From CADEER01 sp965216585 (lineage in GTDB: Bacteria; Desulfobacterota; Binatia; HRBIN30; CADEER01), in assembly GCA_965216585.1 (NCBI GenBank), contig CBDCGC010000003.1, positions 868,001 through 932,000 on the forward strand: a stretch of DNA of 64,000 nt, in the 5' to 3' direction. The notes beneath the pieces were generated by a model. The model was not told where the DNA came from and searched no databases. It worked only from the letters and a program-made list of their open reading frames with translations. Of this stretch, positions 38,014 through 46,116 are shown in pieces. The position numbers and the translations under genes were made by a program. Each line of letters begins with the position of its first letter. The stretch's first letter is position 1.

Positions 38014-39648
38014 ATGACGATGTTCAATCACGATCGGTACCGGCCGGGAACGACCCGGCTGACATGCGCTCTCGCCCTCCTGGCACTGCTGGCTCTGGCA
38101 CGGAGCGCGGTGGCCGGGCAGGCGGGGCCGTCGGTGTTCGCCAGCAGCGACACTCCTCGAAAACTCGGGCAGATCACTCTCGAGGACAGCCAGGTCGCAC
38201 CGCTGGCCATCGATGGGTCGGCATCAGCCCCGGTTTTCTCTGGTCCCCAGGGCCTGGGCGTCGATGCCTTCGACGTCAACCCATCCGGCGGCGTGATCCT
38301 GTCCTTCGACTCCCCCGTCGACGTCGAGATCGGCGGCAACATGGTTCTCGTCGAGCCCGGTGACGTCGTCGCCCACGACGGCGCCAACACCTTCACCAGT
38401 GTCGTCTTCCGCGCCACCGACTACGCCATCTCTGCGGCAGCAAACGTGAACGCCGCCGCCTTCGTCAGGGAAACGGCACAAAGCGCCTCGTTGGCCGTGT
38501 CCTTCGACGTGCCCGTTTTCGTACGGCGCGGCGCCCCGTCCAACCACGTCCATGTCGACACCCACAGTCTCCTGTGCATCCCAACAACCGACCCCGACGC
38601 GTACTTCACGTGCCTGGACGGAGACGCGGCCGGCTTGGCGAGCAACGCCGACATCGACGCCATCGATCACATCGTCATCGACGCGGCCCTTGACCGTTTC
38701 AGCTGGCTTCTCTCATTCGCAACTCCGGGACGCGTCGATCAAACGACCTACGACGCAGAAGACATCGTTAGTCTCGGCGAGGGCGGACTCATGATTGCGG
38801 GGGAGAGCCCCTGGTCGCTGTTTCTCGACAACACCTGGGGTGCAGCCAACCTCGACGCCGTGGCCGTCGAGCCCGCGCCAGCACCACCGGCTACCGCCAC
38901 CGCAACCGCCACCAACACCCCGACCAACACTCCAACCAACACCCGGACGTACACTCCAACCAATACCCGGACGAACACGCCGACCAACACTCCGACTCAC
39001 ACCCCGACGAACACGCCGACCAACACTCCGACTCACACCCCGACCAACACCGTCCCCGGATCCTCCGACACTCCGACGCACACGCCGACGCACACCCCGA
39101 CCAACACCCGGACGAACACGCCGACCAACACTCCGACTCACACCCCGACCAACACCGTCCCCGGATCCTCCGACACTCCGACGCACACGCCGACTCACAC
39201 CCCGACCAACACCGTCCCCGGATCCTCCGACACTCCGACGCATACGCCAACCAACACTCCAACCAACACCGCCTCCGAACCAACCGACACCCCGACGCAC
39301 ACACCAACCAACACAGTCTCAAACGGACCGACGGGTACGCCAACCGCAACCGAGCCGCCTACAGCCACGGCTAGCGCGACTCCTCAGACACCGGATCCGA
39401 CGATACCCACGGCGACCCCGACCGATCGTGCCACTCCGGCGCCGACGACGCCTTCCGGCAGTGCCTGCGCCGCCGACTGTGACGGCAACGGTCGGGTGAC
39501 CATCGGCGAGCTCATCCGCGCCGTCAATCTCGCCCTCGGTGTCCAGCCCATCGACCGCTGTCCGGCTGCGGATCTCAACGCCGACGGACGCGTCGCCATC
39601 AACGAGCTCATCAAAGCAGTCGCAGACGCCCTCGGGCCCTGCGCGTGA
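38014..39648 (+). CDS. Secreted protein with Thr/Pro-rich linker and C-terminal dockerin-like pair
   Basis: A 544-residue protein in four parts: signal peptide (CALALLALLALARSAVA); a beta-rich N-terminal domain (about 35-285) of unknown family; a linker of about 180 residues made almost entirely of T-P-T-N-T-P/T-H-T-P units; and a dockerin-like pair at about 483-544 (CAADCDGNGRVTIGELIRAV; ADLNADGRVAINELIKAVAD). Similar calcium-loop pairs occur in three other genes of the window. The linker would be extended and perhaps glycosylated. Function unknown; a cell-surface or secreted role is likely. Confidence 0.8.
   Translation: MTMFNHDRYRPGTTRLTCALALLALLALARSAVAGQAGPSVFASSDTPRKLGQITLEDSQVAPLAIDGSASAPVFSGPQGLGVDAFDVNPSGGVILSFDSPVDVEIGGNMVLVEPGDVVAHDGANTFTSVVFRATDYAISAAANVNAAAFVRETAQSASLAVSFDVPVFVRRGAPSNHVHVDTHSLLCIPTTDPDAYFTCLDGDAAGLASNADIDAIDHIVIDAALDRFSWLLSFATPGRVDQTTYDAEDIVSLGEGGLMIAGESPWSLFLDNTWGAANLDAVAVEPAPAPPATATATATNTPTNTPTNTRTYTPTNTRTNTPTNTPTHTPTNTPTNTPTHTPTNTVPGSSDTPTHTPTHTPTNTRTNTPTNTPTHTPTNTVPGSSDTPTHTPTHTPTNTVPGSSDTPTHTPTNTPTNTASEPTDTPTHTPTNTVSNGPTGTPTATEPPTATASATPQTPDPTIPTATPTDRATPAPTTPSGSACAADCDGNGRVTIGELIRAVNLALGVQPIDRCPAADLNADGRVAINELIKAVADALGPCA
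38918..39320 (+). repeat. Imprecise minisatellite encoding the Thr/Pro linker
   Basis: Six-base ACNCCG/AACACC-type units repeat through this part of the coding sequence. A larger unit containing the residues V-P-G-S-S-D occurs three times, starting near 39051, 39156 and 39213. Near-identical DNA in these larger units makes the region prone to copy-number change or misassembly. Confidence 0.75.
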
Positions 39649-39686
39649 ATGAAAAATCCACCCTTTCAGCACAACGGAGGAAAGTC

Positions 39687-40634
39687 ATGACAACGACACA
39701 GACGAATCGCATCGCGGCCATCGGCATGCTCGGCCTGTTCCTCGCGGCACCGCTACCCAGCACCGCGGTCGACGGAGTCATCCAGATCAACCAGGACAAG
39801 GCACTCGCCGGCGGCGTCAATTTCTTTGATGCAGCCGGGTTCCCAATTTCGATCTCCGAGCCCGGAAGCTACCGCCTGACCGGGAGTCTCGTCTCGGACA
39901 GCACCACCGCCAACGCCATCGAGATCAGCGCCTCCGGAGTCACGCTCGACCTCAACGGATACACTATCAACGGACCTGGAAACCTCGGCAGCGCAAACGG
40001 TATCTCGTCAACCCAAGCCGGCGTACGCATCATCAACGGAACGGTGCGGAGCTTCCCCGGCCACGGTATCACCAGCTCCGCCAGTGCCGTCATCGAACGC
40101 GTCGAGACCATCGGAAACAGCGGGCATGGAATCGACGTGGCCTCGCCGGGCAGCCTGATCAGAGGTTGCCGGGCCGACTCAAATCTCAGTGACGGTATTC
40201 GCACCGGAAGCGAGGGGAGCGTTCTCGATTCCATCGCAACAGGGAACCAGGGGGACGGGATCGAGTGCCTCGACCGCTGCACGGTGGCTCGCAACACCGT
40301 CTTCAACAACGGCGCCAACGGCATCCACGTCGACGACGCTTCCACCGTCACCGGCAACACCACCTCGGGCAATACCGAAGACGGCATCAAAGCCGGCAAC
40401 GGTTGCACCATCAGCAACAACACCGTCAACAACAACGGCGGTCACGGAGTGTGCGCCTTCAGTGGCAACGCCCTGATCGGCAACACCGTCACCAGCAACA
40501 CCGGCAACGGGCTCGATCTCGCCGGATCGTCGGGTTACGGGCAGAACGTGCTCTTCGACAACACCGGCGGCACCGTCAGCGCTTCGGCACAACAGATCGG
40601 CGACAACGTCTGCAACGGCGGGACTTGCCCATAG
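39687..40634 (+). CDS. Exported right-handed beta-helix (PbH1/NosD-like) protein
   Basis: A 315-residue protein with signal peptide (IAAIGMLGLFLAAPLPSTA). A ladder of about 22-residue coils of the 'N-x-[AG]-x-G-I-x-V-x-x-x-S-x-V-x-G-N-T' type follows, e.g. NNGANGIHVDDASTVTGNTT and NTEDGIKAGNGCTISNNTVN. This is the parallel beta-helix fold of NosD and pectate lyase-like proteins. No catalytic residues are recognisable, so it may bind or degrade a surface carbohydrate, or be structural. CGGAGG before the ATG at 39687 sets the start. It lacks the dockerin-like tail of its neighbours. Confidence 0.85.
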   Translation: MTTTQTNRIAAIGMLGLFLAAPLPSTAVDGVIQINQDKALAGGVNFFDAAGFPISISEPGSYRLTGSLVSDSTTANAIEISASGVTLDLNGYTINGPGNLGSANGISSTQAGVRIINGTVRSFPGHGITSSASAVIERVETIGNSGHGIDVASPGSLIRGCRADSNLSDGIRTGSEGSVLDSIATGNQGDGIECLDRCTVARNTVFNNGANGIHVDDASTVTGNTTSGNTEDGIKAGNGCTISNNTVNNNGGHGVCAFSGNALIGNTVTSNTGNGLDLAGSSGYGQNVLFDNTGGTVSASAQQIGDNVCNGGTCP

Positions 40635-40650
40635 GCTGAAGCTCGTTGGC

Positions 40651-40682
40651 GGGGCACAAGCCTGGGGTTGGTCTCGCTTCGC
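40651..40682. repeat. Dispersed 32-base repeat, copy 1
   Basis: Matches 43954-43985 at 29 of 32 bases, on the same strand, both in intergenic DNA; the shared core TGGTCTCGCTTCGC is identical. Both copies are followed by a TAGAG motif. Confidence 0.6.
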
Positions 40683-40709
40683 TAGAGCTCGTTGGCGCGC
40701 CGCGAACCA

Positions 40710-41419
40710 TCAATCGCCGCGACGGCGAGCGAGCTCCCATAGGTAGAGGACGCCTACCCAGTAGGTGAACATCTCGCGGAACTCGGAAACGTTGTGCAAC
40801 AGACTGCCATTGTGCCGAAAACCCACGTCTTCCAATCCGTGCGCGAGCTGCGAGACGAGAAATCCGCCAACCAAGGTCAACGCACAGTAGCCACTCGGCA
40901 CGAGCATTCGAAGACGAAGGGGGTACGCTCTGGGCGGCCAACGGCAGGGCGACGAAGAAGACGATCGAAACGACGTCGACGAGCTGCTTGAGGCCAACCG
41001 GTGATGTTGCTTCGGTTGTGCAAGTTGAAAAACTCCCCGGTGCGAGGTGGTTGTCCGTTCAGGGCTCTCCAATAGTGGTCGCCCCAGTCGATCTCTTCGA
41101 GTAACACGAACATGCACAGCGCACCGGCAATCCACCAAAACCACTTCCACCTGCGATCGCGCTCCCGCGCAACAGCACGAAGGCTCACGACCACCGCGAG
41201 AATCAACAAGAGGTTCTGAAAGTTCTCGATCAGCCCGAGCTCGCGCTGGCGCAACGGGCTCGCCAGGGTCTGGAGGAATTCGACGCCGCTGAAGTAGAGA
41301 ACGACGAACGCCACACCGATCGAGAAGGGCAGCACTCCGTAGACGAAAAGGCGCCACCTGTCGATCTTCCTCCCGCGTACGTCCGACCAACCGCCGGCTA
41401 CCACCACAAACCCCTTCAA
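40710..41419 (-). pseudogene. Membrane protein gene broken by two +1 frameshifts
   Basis: The reading frame starting near 41419 (TTG; GTGs at 41407 and 41404 are alternatives) encodes two or three membrane segments up to FFNLHNRSNITG. It then continues sensibly only if one base is dropped near 40996-40997 (LKQLVDVVSIVFFVALPLAA), and again if one C/G is dropped from the five-base homopolymer at 40919-40923. This gives LRMLVPSGYCALTLVGGFLV and a conserved-looking end, HNVSEFREMFTYWVGVLYLW. Joined, it would be about 235 residues with several helices. It may be a real pseudogene or carry two sequencing/assembly indels. Family not recognised. It directly follows the fadD3-like gene. Confidence 0.6.
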
Positions 41420-43002
41420 CTAGCGCGCAACAACTCTGCGGCGCGGTCTCGCAGCTGGTATTTCACCACTTTGTTGGATGCGTTGAGAGGAAGCTCGTCG
41501 ACGATCTCGACATAGCGCGGAACCTTGTAGTTGGCCATGTTGTCCCGACACCACGCAATGATCTGCTCACCGCCCAGCGCCGCGCCGGGTGTCGGAACGA
41601 CAAAGGCCATCCCCACTTCCCCCATGCGCTCGTCGGGTACACCGATGACCGCCGCCTGTGCAATCTCTTCGTGGTTGAAGAGAAGATTCTCGATCTCGGC
41701 CGGGTAGCAGTTGAAGCCGCCCATGATGAACATGTCCTTGATGCGGTCGGTGATGCGAACGTAACCGCGCTCGTCCATCACGGCGATGTCGCCGGTGTTC
41801 AGCCAACCGTCGCCGTCGATCGCCTCGCGCGTCGCCTCTTCGTCCTCGAAGTAGCCGCGCATCACGTTGTAGCCGCGCACCACCACCTCCCCCGGCTCGC
41901 CGCGCGGCACCTCGTTGCCGCGATCGTCGACACAGAGGACTTCGACGTCATCGATGGCGCGCCCCGACGTCGTCGCAATGGTAGCGGCATCGTCGTCGTA
42001 ACGGCACATGGTGGCGATGCCGCAGGCCTCCGTCAGACCGTATCCCGTGATCACCGTGTCGAAGCCGAGGACGTCGCGCATCTGGTGAATCAGCTCGACC
42101 GGCGTCGGCGCCGCACCGGTCACCGCCAGGCGCAGATTCGAGATGTCGTAGTTGGGCAAGTCGGGATGGGCGAGAATCGACTGATACAAGGCCGGCGGCC
42201 CCGGCAGCACGCTGACCCGCTCACGACCGGCGCGGGCCAGCACCTGCGGCACGTCGAAGACGGCGTGCGGCAGAATCGTCGCGCCGCGCATCAGACACGA
42301 CATCCAACCCGCCTTGTACCCGAAGGCGTGGAAGAACGGGTTGACGATCAGATAGCGGTCGCCTTCGCGCAAGCCGATGACACTGGTCCAAGAGGCGAAG
42401 GCGCGGATGTTCTGCCCATGCGCTGTCATCACCCCTTTCGGCTTGCCGGTAGTTCCCGAAGTGAACAGGATGTCGGAGAGATCGTCCGGCCGCAGCGCCG
42501 CCAGCGCTTGGCGCGCTTCCTCTTCCGCCACGGCGCTTCCGGAAGCGAGGAAATCGGACCAGGCGACTGTGCCGGGTGCGGCGCCGCGCAAGCTGACGAT
42601 CCGTTCGAGATCGGGCGTACTCTGGTCGGCCAACATCGCAACGTAGTCGGTGTCGAGAAAGTCGCCGACCGTGCAGAGGATGCGCGCCCGGCTCTTCTGA
42701 AGAGCGTACGCCGCTTCCGCGCCCTTCATGCGCGTGTTGAGCGGCACCAGAACCGCCCCGACCGTTTGCAAACCGAGGGCGGCGAGAATCCACTCGTGTA
42801 TGTTGGGAGCCCAGATGGCGACGCGGTCCCCCGGCTCGACGCCGGCGGCGAGAAAAGCCCGCGCCGCACCGAGACTGGCCGCGGCGAGCTCGGCAAACGT
42901 CAGGTGGGTGTCACCGTCTTCCACCGCCACGGCATCGCCAAAGCGCTCGGCAGCGCGGTGTGCCAGCGTTGGAATGGTCAGATTCGTGAACTCCTGTTCC
43001 AC
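41416..43002 (-). CDS. fadD3: FadD3-like acyl-CoA ligase (steroid HIP:CoA ligase candidate)
   Basis: A 528-residue ANL-superfamily ligase. The P-loop is ILFTSGTTGKPKGVM; A5/A8-type motifs are TGYGLTEACG and GWLNTGDIAVMDERGYVRIT; the catalytic lysine region is LPLNASNKVVKYQLR. Long stretches recall mycobacterial FadD3 (NPFFHAFGYKAGWMSCLMRG; SVLPGPPALYQSIL), which activates the bicyclic steroid intermediate HIP. That assignment is strengthened by ipdAB, echA20 and fadA6 8-15 kb away, but a related carboxylic acid is possible. It shares a minus-strand unit with the LLM oxidoreductase, 15 bases upstream. Confidence 0.82.
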   Translation of the reverse strand: MEQEFTNLTIPTLAHRAAERFGDAVAVEDGDTHLTFAELAAASLGAARAFLAAGVEPGDRVAIWAPNIHEWILAALGLQTVGAVLVPLNTRMKGAEAAYALQKSRARILCTVGDFLDTDYVAMLADQSTPDLERIVSLRGAAPGTVAWSDFLASGSAVAEEEARQALAALRPDDLSDILFTSGTTGKPKGVMTAHGQNIRAFASWTSVIGLREGDRYLIVNPFFHAFGYKAGWMSCLMRGATILPHAVFDVPQVLARAGRERVSVLPGPPALYQSILAHPDLPNYDISNLRLAVTGAAPTPVELIHQMRDVLGFDTVITGYGLTEACGIATMCRYDDDAATIATTSGRAIDDVEVLCVDDRGNEVPRGEPGEVVVRGYNVMRGYFEDEEATREAIDGDGWLNTGDIAVMDERGYVRITDRIKDMFIMGGFNCYPAEIENLLFNHEEIAQAAVIGVPDERMGEVGMAFVVPTPGAALGGEQIIAWCRDNMANYKVPRYVEIVDELPLNASNKVVKYQLRDRAAELLRAS

Positions 43003-43017
43003 GATTTAGCTCTCCGC

Positions 43018-43860
43018 TCACTCGGGTGTGATAAAACCCGCGTACTGATCGAGAATCGGCAAGACCTTGCTCTCTGGTTTCGACGGAATGCGCAAGACGA
43101 CTTCGTCGATGCCGAGTTGGGCGTAGTAATCGAGCTTGTCCCGCCTGGGAATCGTGCCGAAGGGAACCACCCGCACCGATGCCGGGTCGCGTCCGGTGTC
43201 TGCAACGGCCGCGCGCAGCGCCGGCAGCGCCGCGGCCACGCCGCCGCCGCCGATCGGAATCCAGCCATCCGCGTATTCGGCGATGTGGCTGAAGAGCTTG
43301 GGGCCGGCGGCGCCGCCGATGAGGATCGGCGGATGGGGAGACTGCACCGGCTTCGGCCACGACCAGCTATCGGTGAAACGCACATGCTTCCCCGAGTACG
43401 AGGCCGCCTCCTGCGTCCACAGGGTCTTGATCGCCAGAACCCGCTCGCGCACCAGGTCGCGACGGCTACGGAAGTCGACCCCGTGATGCCCCATCTCCTC
43501 GCGGTTCCAACCGAAACCGACGCCGAAACAAAAGCGACCGCCGGAGTACGCATCCAGCGTCGCCGTCGCCTTGGCGAGAACGATGGGGTCGCGCTGCGCT
43601 ACCAGACAAATGCCGGTTCCGAGCACGATCTTCGACGTCACCGCCGCGGCACCGCCGAGAGCGACGAAGGGATCGACGGTGCGGCGGTACTCCTCCGGCA
43701 GCACCTCCTCCCCGGTCGGAGCCGGAGTGAGCCGACTGGCGGGGATGTGCGTGTGCTCGGGCAGGTACAGCGATGCAAAGCCACGCACCTCTGCCTCCCG
43801 CGCCAGCGCCGCCACGTTCATCGAGCGGTCGGTGGCGAACATCGTGACCCCCAAACGCAT
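43018..43860 (-). CDS. LLM-class F420-dependent oxidoreductase
   Basis: A 280-residue luciferase-like monooxygenase-fold protein: MRLGVTMFATDRSMNVAALA, FASLYLPEHTHIP, KIVLGTGICLVAQRDPIVLA, LDAYSGGRFCFGVGFGWNRE. These are typical of the F420-dependent TIGR03619 group rather than FMN luciferases. The reaction is unknown; hydride transfer to or from a cyclic substrate in the same pathway as the CoA ligase is likely. F420 use would be notable outside Actinobacteria. The ATG at 43860 matches the family N-terminus; an upstream in-frame start adds six residues. Confidence 0.85.
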   Translation of the reverse strand: MRLGVTMFATDRSMNVAALAREAEVRGFASLYLPEHTHIPASRLTPAPTGEEVLPEEYRRTVDPFVALGGAAAVTSKIVLGTGICLVAQRDPIVLAKATATLDAYSGGRFCFGVGFGWNREEMGHHGVDFRSRRDLVRERVLAIKTLWTQEAASYSGKHVRFTDSWSWPKPVQSPHPPILIGGAAGPKLFSHIAEYADGWIPIGGGGVAAALPALRAAVADTGRDPASVRVVPFGTIPRRDKLDYYAQLGIDEVVLRIPSKPESKVLPILDQYAGFITPE

Positions 43861-43953
43861 GGCGCAAAACGACCACACTCTATCCCGCAGAACAAGTCGG
43901 CGCTCCGGTGGTGGTGGGCCCGGCTGGCATCAATGAAGGCTGGGGCTGGGGCT

Positions 43954-43985
43954 GGGGCAAAAGGCTGGGGGTGGTCTCGCTTCGC
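43954..43985. repeat. Dispersed 32-base repeat, copy 2
   Basis: Second copy of the repeat at 40651-40682, 29 of 32 identical. It follows a short run of GGCTGG units (43937-43958) and runs into a perfect GCTTCGCGAAGC palindrome (43979-43990). Confidence 0.6.
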
Positions 43986-44062
43986 GAAGCAATCTAGAGT
44001 TTCGTCTCGGAACCCTGAACAGCAAGCTACAGAAAACAAACAACGAGGCCGAGGAGACCCCC

Positions 44063-45358
44063 ATGCAGCTCAAGAATGTCGTTCTCATCGACGGTGTGCG
44101 CTCCGCCTTCGCGCGCGGTGCGCGCGGCAAGCTCGCCGCCACCCGCCTCGACGACGCCGGCGCGCAGATCTTGCGCGGCTTGATGAACCGCAACCCCAAG
44201 GTCGCCGACGCGGATGTCGAAGACATCGGCCTCGGCAACGTCGCCGGGCGCTCGGAGTTCTCCTACATCGGCACGGTGCAGAAGCTGGCGGGATTTCCGC
44301 ACGAAGTGTGCTCCTTTCACTCCAACCGCCAGTGCGGCTCGAGCATGGAGACCCTGCACCGCATCGCCTTGGCGATCATGGTCGGCGACATCGATTGCGG
44401 CATCGCCATGGGCATCGAGCGCATGGGACGAGCGATCGGCGGCGGCGCCGGCGCCGACCGCATCACGGCAATGAACGCAAGGATCGCCGAACAGAGCGCC
44501 GTGCAGACGGCACCCGCCCACGACCACGACCGGTATTTTTCGCAGCCGTTCCCCGACTACGTCCTCACCTCGCCGTGGATCCAGCCGATGCCGCAGACGG
44601 CGCAAAACGTCGCCGAAGTCTACGGCTTGAGCCGCGGCGAGCTCGACGACTACGCCGCCGCCAGCCACGCGCGCACCGACGCCGCCTACAAGGCGGGAGT
44701 GTACGAGGATGAGGTTCTCCCCCTGGAAGTCGAGGAGCCCGTCTTCGACGATGAAAAGAACCTGCTCCTCGACGAGCACGGCCCGCTCGTGACCTTCGAC
44801 CGCGACGAGTGCATTCGCCCCGGCACGACGGCGGAAAAGCTCGCGGCGCTACCGCCGCTGCGCGGCATCAAGAGCTACGCCGACGAGGAGGTCGTCATCA
44901 CCGCCGGCAACTCGTGCCCGACCAACGACGGCATCACCGCCGCACTTCTGATGAGTGAAGAAAAAGCCGCCGGGCTCGGCGTCGACGCCCTGGCGCGCAT
45001 CCGCGGCATCGCGGTCGGCGGCGTCAAACCCCAACTCATGGGTCTCGGCCCCGTCGTTTCATCGAAGAAGGCGCTGGCCAAAGCTGGCGTCGAAGCGACG
45101 GCGATCGATCGCGTCGAGTTCAACGAAGCGTTCTCGGCGCAGGTCATCCCGTCGATCCGCGAGCTCGGCATCGGTCCGGAGAAGGTCAACGTCAACGGCG
45201 GCTCGCTGGCCATCGGCCACCCACTCGGTGCCACCGGTGCCCGACTGGTCCTAACCGTCGCCAAAGAGCTGCGCCGCAGCAGCACGCGATTCGGACTGGC
45301 GACCCAGTGCATCGGCGCCGGCATGGGCATCTCGACCGTCATCGAGCGGCTCGACTGA
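44063..45358 (+). CDS. Thiolase (acetyl-CoA acyltransferase)
   Basis: A 431-residue thiolase. Acyl-accepting Cys91 lies in SNRQCGSSMET; the catalytic His is in NGGSLAIGHPLGATGAR; the second Cys is in ATQCIGAGMG. Length and the FADI/AtoB-like N-terminus (VVLIDGVRSAFARGARGKLA) fit the degradative beta-oxidation class. It is divergent from the LLM-fadD3 unit and could take part in the same catabolic route, distinct from the FadA6-like thiolase at 57 kb. Confidence 0.92.
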   Translation: MQLKNVVLIDGVRSAFARGARGKLAATRLDDAGAQILRGLMNRNPKVADADVEDIGLGNVAGRSEFSYIGTVQKLAGFPHEVCSFHSNRQCGSSMETLHRIALAIMVGDIDCGIAMGIERMGRAIGGGAGADRITAMNARIAEQSAVQTAPAHDHDRYFSQPFPDYVLTSPWIQPMPQTAQNVAEVYGLSRGELDDYAAASHARTDAAYKAGVYEDEVLPLEVEEPVFDDEKNLLLDEHGPLVTFDRDECIRPGTTAEKLAALPPLRGIKSYADEEVVITAGNSCPTNDGITAALLMSEEKAAGLGVDALARIRGIAVGGVKPQLMGLGPVVSSKKALAKAGVEATAIDRVEFNEAFSAQVIPSIRELGIGPEKVNVNGGSLAIGHPLGATGARLVLTVAKELRRSSTRFGLATQCIGAGMGISTVIERLD

Positions 45359-45375
45359 CAGCCAACCACAACCAC

Positions 45376-45414
45376 TTGCACTCATGCTATGGCGGTGTAT
45401 TATGGCGCCATAAT
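45376..45414 (+). promoter_or_regulatory. vapBC promoter and palindromic operator overlapping the start codon
   Basis: ATTATGGCGCCATAAT (45399-45414) is a perfect 16-base palindrome. It overlaps a TATTAT -10 box (45398-45403) and the first two bases of the antitoxin ATG (45413-45415). TATGGCG, a half-site, is also present 13 bases upstream (45388-45394). A weak TTGCAC -35 lies at 45376-45381. The layout suggests autorepression by the RHH antitoxin. The -10 is so close to the ATG that the mRNA would be nearly leaderless, and no ribosome site is visible. Confidence 0.65.
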
Positions 45415-45664
45415 GACTCGAACGACGATCATGCTGCCCGACGATCTCAAGAGCGGCGCCGTGCGCGAAGCCCGGGCGCGCGGCATATCCATGGGCGAGC
45501 TGATTCGCGAGCTCTTGCGCGAGACTCTCGAGCGGGTCGAAGCGCGGCAGTCGCGCAGCGCCGGCGACCCGCTCTTTGCCGACAGCGCCGTCTTTGCCGG
45601 CGACGTCGCCGCCGACACGGCGGTCGCACACGACGACTACCTCTACGATTTCCCCCACGAGTGA
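45413..45664 (+). CDS. VapB-type ribbon-helix-helix antitoxin
   Basis: An 83-residue protein. The N-terminal TRTTIMLPDDLKSGAVREAR followed by ARGISMGELIRELLRETLER is a CopG/Arc RHH DNA-binding fold. The Asp/Ala-rich C-terminus (DDYLYDFPHE) would insert into the toxin active site. It dimerises on its own promoter palindrome. The start at 45413 leaves the RHH strand directly at the N-terminus. It is followed after 15 bases by the PIN toxin. Confidence 0.85.
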   Translation: MTRTTIMLPDDLKSGAVREARARGISMGELIRELLRETLERVEARQSRSAGDPLFADSAVFAGDVAADTAVAHDDYLYDFPHE

Positions 45665-45679
45665 ACCGGCCGTGCGCCG

Positions 45680-46099
45680 GTGGAGTGCCAGCCGTTGATC
45701 TTCATCGACACTGGACCGTGGATCGCCCGCTACCTGCGGCGCGACCAACACCACGCGAGAGCGCAAGCGGGATGGCAGCGGCTCGCCAAGCGGCCGCCAC
45801 GCTTGTTTACCACCAACTTCGTCCTCGACGAGGCAATGACCTTGCTCGCGCGTCGCGCCGGCTACGACTTCGCGGCTCAGCGAGCGAGGGCGATCTACGC
45901 ATCGGAGGCGCTGACCATCTTGCGCCCGGCGCAAGCGGACGAGCTGGCCGCCTTGGCGCTATTCGAAAAGCTCGCCGACCAGCGCGTCTCCTTTACCGAC
46001 TGCGTGTCCTTCGCGCTGATGCGGGCCAACAAGATTCCGCGTTCGTTTACCTTCGACCGCCACTTCGAGCACGCCGGCTTCACGGTCTGGCAGCCGTGA
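45680..46099 (+). CDS. VapC-type PIN-domain toxin ribonuclease
   Basis: A 139-residue PIN domain. Acidic metal-binding residues are in LIFIDTGPWIARYL (Asp10), VLDEAMTLLARR (Glu), SFTDCVSFALM (Asp) and FTFDRHFEHAGF (Asp). VapC toxins cleave tRNA or rRNA; the target here is unknown. GTG start, 15 bases after the antitoxin stop. Confidence 0.88.
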   Translation: MECQPLIFIDTGPWIARYLRRDQHHARAQAGWQRLAKRPPRLFTTNFVLDEAMTLLARRAGYDFAAQRARAIYASEALTILRPAQADELAALALFEKLADQRVSFTDCVSFALMRANKIPRSFTFDRHFEHAGFTVWQP

Positions 46100-46116
46100 C
46101 GGAAAAGGTCGCGCGC

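Noticed and set aside
41671..44712. Plus-strand open frame of about 1000 codons opposite fadD3 and the LLM gene
   Set aside because: It crosses three well-supported genes on both strands and shows no motif; typical GC-rich shadow frame.
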